This document shows, piece after piece, positions 43,921 through 46,676 of a DNA stretch of 46,676 bases. Position 1 is the stretch's first letter, and every line of letters begins with the position of its first letter. This DNA is from an uncultured Nitrososphaerales archaeon (GTDB lineage Archaea > Thermoproteota > Nitrososphaeria > Nitrososphaerales > Nitrosocaldaceae), in the NCBI GenBank assembly GCA_938030895.1, contig CALHIV010000014.1:1-46676 (forward strand), in the 5' to 3' direction. A model generated the notes under the pieces. It was not told where the DNA came from, searched no databases, and saw only the letters and a program-made list of their open reading frames with translations. Made by a program: the position numbers and the translations under genes.

Positions 43921-44135
43921 ACCTCTTCTCCGTCAACATAAGCAACTTCCCCTATACTATCTCTGTTATGTCCTTCTATGAGATCATAGCTATCGTTGTT
44001 AATCCTATTGCTGTTCTTTGATCTCAGATACTCCTCAGGAAGCGCCTTGAGTATAACCACTTTAGAGATCTCTTCCCCTAAATCTCTAAGCAACTTGTCA
44101 ACTATCTTATCTATAGGGTAGCCCATCGGCTCCAA
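43917..44135 (-). CDS. Small hypothetical protein coupled to the broken HTH gene
   Basis: A 72-residue frame from a TTG at 44135 (MEPMGYPIDKIVDKLLRDLG and KVVILKALPEEYL), followed by a low-complexity Asn/Ser linker (SKNSNRINNDSYD). The open frame extends upstream to RLKASDIAEIAEE without ATG, so the true start may be lost or non-canonical. The pattern of two helices followed by VILKALPEEY resembles the N-terminal helix-turn-helix of thaumarchaeal mobile-element proteins. Its stop overlaps the next start. It could be intact or a stub. Confidence 0.4.
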   Translation of the reverse strand: MEPMGYPIDKIVDKLLRDLGEEISKVVILKALPEEYLRSKNSNRINNDSYDLIEGHNRDSIGEVAYVDGEEV

Positions 44136-44422
44136 CTCCTCTGCAATCTCTGCAATATCACTAGCCTTTAATCTGTTGAACCTCCTTTACTCTTGGAGTT
44201 GCTGCTTCTTTATGTTGTATGATGCTAAAGCCTCTAATGTCATGTCTATACTTTATCCTCCTGTAATATGGGAACTTTCTCATTTTTATCCTTTATCAGC
44301 GTATATAGAAGCGATAGTAGCATCTTTTGCATAGATTGCTGGTATATATCTCCTTTTTGAGAGAACATTTACACCTCCTAATATGAGGAACGTTAATATT
44401 ATTTACCATTCTATTGCACCAC

Positions 44423-44895
44423 CTAACAGTACTTCCAACGTTCTATCCTCTTCACTATCTGTATCATCTCTGCTACTGCTACTGCAACCTCTTTCTCTGT
44501 CACCTCTGGCTCATTTATCATTATCCATTCCTCAATGATCATGCATATGGCCTCTGGATCATCTAAGCCTTTACCTATAAGTACCCCTAGATAATGCCAT
44601 TTGCATCATCATCCTCATTCAGTACGTGTATTTATGCTACCATAATAGCATCTCATCCCATATATCCATCACAACATTCAACATCTCAACCAGCTCATTC
44701 TCCCTTATAGTGCCTATCCAAGGGGTTATCGCGTACGCATTGCTATCTAGCATGCAGGAGTACGAATTACCTCATATACTTGCTTGATAATGTTACAACT
44801 CCATCGTCACTCTTTTCCACTATACCCAGGTTCATGAGTCTAGTTATCACATCAATATCCATATGCGGTTTATTTGCTATGATAACTGTTGAATG
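44423..44895 (-). pseudogene. Winged-helix-type gene remnant
   Basis: Minus-strand pieces in different frames look protein-like: DIDVITRLMNLGIVEKSDDG with VVTLSSKYMR (a winged-helix-like segment) ending in a stop, then AYAITPWIGTIRENELVEML, and GKGLDDPEAICMIIEEWIMI with a helix ending ERWKYC and a stop at 44423. At least three lesions lie between. The intact protein would have been a small DNA-binding or regulatory protein. The AT-rich 270 bases to the right (44896-45167) hold no gene. Confidence 0.45.
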
Positions 44896-45167
44896 AACTA
44901 TCTGTTCCCATTATCATATATAAATTCTAATTAAGATAGAATTAACGCTTTCTTTATAGAGAATAGAAAATTATCTAAATCTAGAAAGAATCTTCTATAA
45001 TCTCATATTCTTGTATTTTATATCCATTATTAGCAATTTTATTATATTTATAACCAAATTTAGTAATCATACTCATATATTTCTCTAATTTGTCAAAATA
45101 TTTAAACTATAACGTTAATATATACAAATTTAGGAGTAAAAATCTTGTTAAAACTTGTTTGAAAGAT

Positions 45168-45386
45168 TTAACCTTTGTCTATATTACTAGTCTGGTTATG
45201 CTGTTTAACTTGGATCGACTCTAACACATGCTCGTGCTCGTCTATGAATCGTCTGACTATGAATCTAAGCAGTTCTGCTCTACTCCTTATCCCATAACGC
45301 TTAGCCTCGTTGCTAGCAAGGTATCTATCGAGTTCTTTGAGCATCCCTTTAGGCAAAGGTATGTAATCCCAGTCTTCTCTTGCCAT
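45168..45386 (-). CDS. Ribbon-helix-helix (CopG-like) regulator
   Basis: A 72-residue DNA-binding protein. Residues 6-50 form the ribbon-helix-helix fold: WDYIPLPKGMLKELDRYLAS then KRYGIRSRAELLRFIVRRFI. The strand YIPLP would lie in the DNA groove and the SRAEL turn between helices is typical. The tail from residue 55 is hydrophilic. Such proteins are usual in plasmids and integrated elements of this archaeal group, often with a longer YGIxSRAEL helix. It starts at ATG 45386 and looks intact, unlike its left neighbours. It could regulate genes of the surrounding island. Confidence 0.82.
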   Translation of the reverse strand: MAREDWDYIPLPKGMLKELDRYLASNEAKRYGIRSRAELLRFIVRRFIDEHEHVLESIQVKQHNQTSNIDKG

Positions 45387-46063
45387 GCATATACATATCT
45401 TCTGAGCGTATTTTAAGTTTTGTGTATTAATTACATATTTATGTTAAATATTCTATAATTAATCGTCGCCAGATTATTATCTATTTATCTATCCTATTTA
45501 GGGTATAATTATTAGAAATTACCTTAACTAGTGAGTAGACAAGACCTAAATAAGTATAACACACGAGCCTAGCAGTATCATTGCATACTGTTGAACAAGT
45601 GTAACATTGCCCTTGGATTTGTCCAACTCTATTAAGTTGTTCTAGAATGGAAATTAAAGATGTAGAATATAGTACTAGTGAATTAACCTTGTACACTACC
45701 AACTCAAGATATAGTACTCCTTGCATTATCATGCGTCCTTGCTGAATAAAGTATGTTCCAATACACATATCTCAATAGATTAATTACTGAGATACAGCTC
45801 TCATGCTGGCTAGCCAGTAACAGTACCCCTCTTTACCATATTGTCTCTACCTGATCTATATATACTCTATACCCAATATCTGCTTATTGTAATGTCAAGA
45901 TTGACTATATTAAGGCATGCTATATACCACATAAAACCCTCTATACCGGTATTATAAGGATTAAGTTCAGATACTCTTCGATACCAATATATAATATTAC
46001 TTACCAAAATGGGATACCTTATTGGTAATCTCTATATGTTACCGTTGTCGGATAGTTAACATT
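45387..46063. other. Non-coding stretch beside the TnpB-like relic
   Basis: About 680 AT-rich bases. A 95-codon minus frame (45481-45768) lacks coding character. A 10-base palindrome ATACCGGTAT lies at 45943-45952, and a hairpin TTACCAA...TTGGTAA (46001-46028, 14-base loop) stands just beyond the end of the TnpB-like relic. Confidence 0.45.
46001..46028. repeat. Seven-base inverted repeat next to the TnpB-like relic
   Basis: TTACCAA and TTGGTAA pair perfectly around a 14-base loop, 36 bases beyond the relic's stop. It could be a subterminal hairpin of an IS200/IS605-type element end. Confidence 0.35.
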
Positions 46064-46454
46064 TTATAACGGCCCGTTCCCCCTCAGCCTTGAAGGCATT
46101 AGGTGGCTTTCTGGAACAACGGTAAAGGACGGCACATCGGGAGTTTCATGGCTATGGCTATATTCCATCGAGACTAAGTGCCTGTCAGCTTTCCGCTTGG
46201 AATCCACACTTTCTACACGTAAAGGTATGCCCATTCGGCTTACTCTACTCAATTCGCCACATATCGGGCACTTACCTACCAATATAGGTACATGGGGATG
46301 TAGTATATAGGGTTTTGATTGATTGATTGGTTGATTGGTTACTTGAGCAAGTGATGAGCAAGTCTCCATACGAGTTTTACTCTGTTTGGTGTAGAATTAA
46401 GAAAGAAGAGGGCTAGTTACCTTTCACAGGCTTCACTACACTAAGCGTCAACAT
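46064..46454 (-). mobile_element. Internally deleted IS605-type TnpB relic
   Basis: On the minus strand a TnpB-like start at 46454 (MLTLSVVKPVKGN then a stop) is followed within 150 bases by the C-terminal zinc-finger zone. This reads KCPICGELSRVSRMGIP in one frame and PFTCRKCGFQA in the next, with DRHLVSMEY and HETPDVPSFTVV after it. Two CxxC pairs in this order, followed by an ADR-like segment and a Pro-rich tail, are typical of TnpB/OrfB. The catalytic RuvC core is missing, so this looks like an internally deleted, mobilisable-type remnant. GC is near 50 percent and CGN arginine codons are used, unlike the rest of the window, pointing to foreign origin. One frame of 101 codons (46369-46064) remains open. 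Confidence 0.5.
46313..46341. repeat. GATT tetranucleotide repeat
   Basis: Tandem gattgattgattggttgattggtt in the middle of the TnpB-like relic, at the apparent deletion junction. Confidence 0.6.
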
Positions 46455-46530
46455 CTTTTCAACCATAATATAAAGAAATGGTAAGAATTGTTATACAAAG
46501 TTATCTATTCAGGAACTGCGCACCTTACCC

Positions 46531-46550
46531 ATTAGGTTATTAAACCTAAT
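46531..46550. promoter_or_regulatory. Perfect 20-base palindrome before the last gene
   Basis: ATTAGGTT and AACCTAAT form perfect eight-base arms around ATTA. The site ends 24 bases before the ATG at 46575, where a repressor would block transcription start. It is a candidate operator, perhaps for the nearby ribbon-helix-helix protein or the gene's own product. Confidence 0.5.
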
Positions 46551-46574
46551 AAGTAGCGATATGTAACATAGTAC

Positions 46575-46676
46575 ATGCAAAGAGCAAAACCAAGACGTTG
46601 CCCTATCTGTGGGTGCACTAAGCATTATATAGTTGGTTGCGTTAGCCATTGGTTGCACCATAAGGATGAGGATGAA
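46575..46676 (+). CDS. N-terminus of a small zinc-finger protein (partial)
   Basis: The first 34 codons of a gene cut by the right edge: basic start MQRAKPRRCPICGCTKHYI, then VGCVSHWLHHKDEDE. Cysteines at 9, 12 and 14, further on Cys24, and His residues could form a zinc site. It starts 24 bases after a perfect palindrome. The family cannot be named from so short a piece. It is oriented away from the TnpB-like relic. Confidence 0.5.
   Translation, partial: MQRAKPRRCPICGCTKHYIVGCVSHWLHHKDEDE

Noticed and set aside
45481-45768. A 95-codon minus frame with several Cys.
   Set aside because: Cysteines are not in metal-binding spacing, codon use is random and no start signal is seen.
45943-45952. 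ATACCGGTAT palindrome, also present at 22182-22191.
   Set aside because: Two 10-base copies in 46 kb with unrelated neighbours are not enough to propose a regulator site.

Overview
The window is archaeal and most likely comes from a thermophilic member of the Nitrososphaeria (Thaumarchaeota), perhaps near Nitrosocaldus. This is inferred from gene content, not from a database match. The supporting genes are a thermosome subunit, an archaeal histone, uL16/L10e and eS17, archaeal-type S-adenosylmethionine synthetase, XPB with Bax1, a short archaeal PurA, an Amt-type ammonium transporter relic, a PEF-type C-terminal sorting signal and a YggX-like protein. Arginine is mostly AGA/AGG and isoleucine mostly ATA. 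Several genes look leaderless, with a TATA-like box about 25-30 bases before the start.

The first 25 kb is a dense housekeeping region. It holds the thermosome end, the XPB-Bax1 pair, UPF0147, a HAD phosphatase, Mat, an intron-containing tRNA-His, a PmbA-like protein, a polytopic histidine-rich membrane protein with a Met/His-rich neighbour, a tRNA-splicing endonuclease subunit, L10e and cyclic 2,3-diphosphoglycerate synthetase. After a gene-poor stretch (14.9-17.8 kb, with a broken nuclease gene and a tRNA-Gly) come eS17, a ubiquitin-like protein, a Cgi121-like KEOPS subunit, a THUMP protein and Sua5/TsaC; Cgi121 and TsaC both serve t6A tRNA modification. DUF373, Nudix and PyrF genes follow.

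From about 26 kb rightwards, intact genes (DUF72, PurA, TatD, histone, tRNA-Cys, glycerate 2-kinase and a five-gene membrane cluster with a split DUF1616) alternate with many broken ones. The broken genes are an NHL-repeat surface protein, a radical SAM protein, a Cas4-like nuclease, a membrane-anchored protein, Amt, an OmpL47-like surface protein, an ABC-ATPase/acetyltransferase fusion and several DNA-binding proteins. The last 5 kb (41.8-46.7 kb) looks like a decayed mobile or horizontally acquired island. It holds a ribbon-helix-helix regulator, a tiny internally deleted TnpB-like relic with unusual codon use, and the start of a zinc-finger gene behind a perfect 20-bp palindrome.

Three themes recur. 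Simple-sequence repeats expand in-frame inside conserved genes (Mat, EndA, eS17, Cgi121) and destroy the frame in the NHL pseudogene. Lesions cluster in accessory DNA while neighbouring housekeeping frames stay clean. Finally, an intron-bearing tRNA lies near an endonuclease subunit that lacks the expected catalytic histidine. No CRISPR array, rRNA gene or intact insertion sequence was seen.
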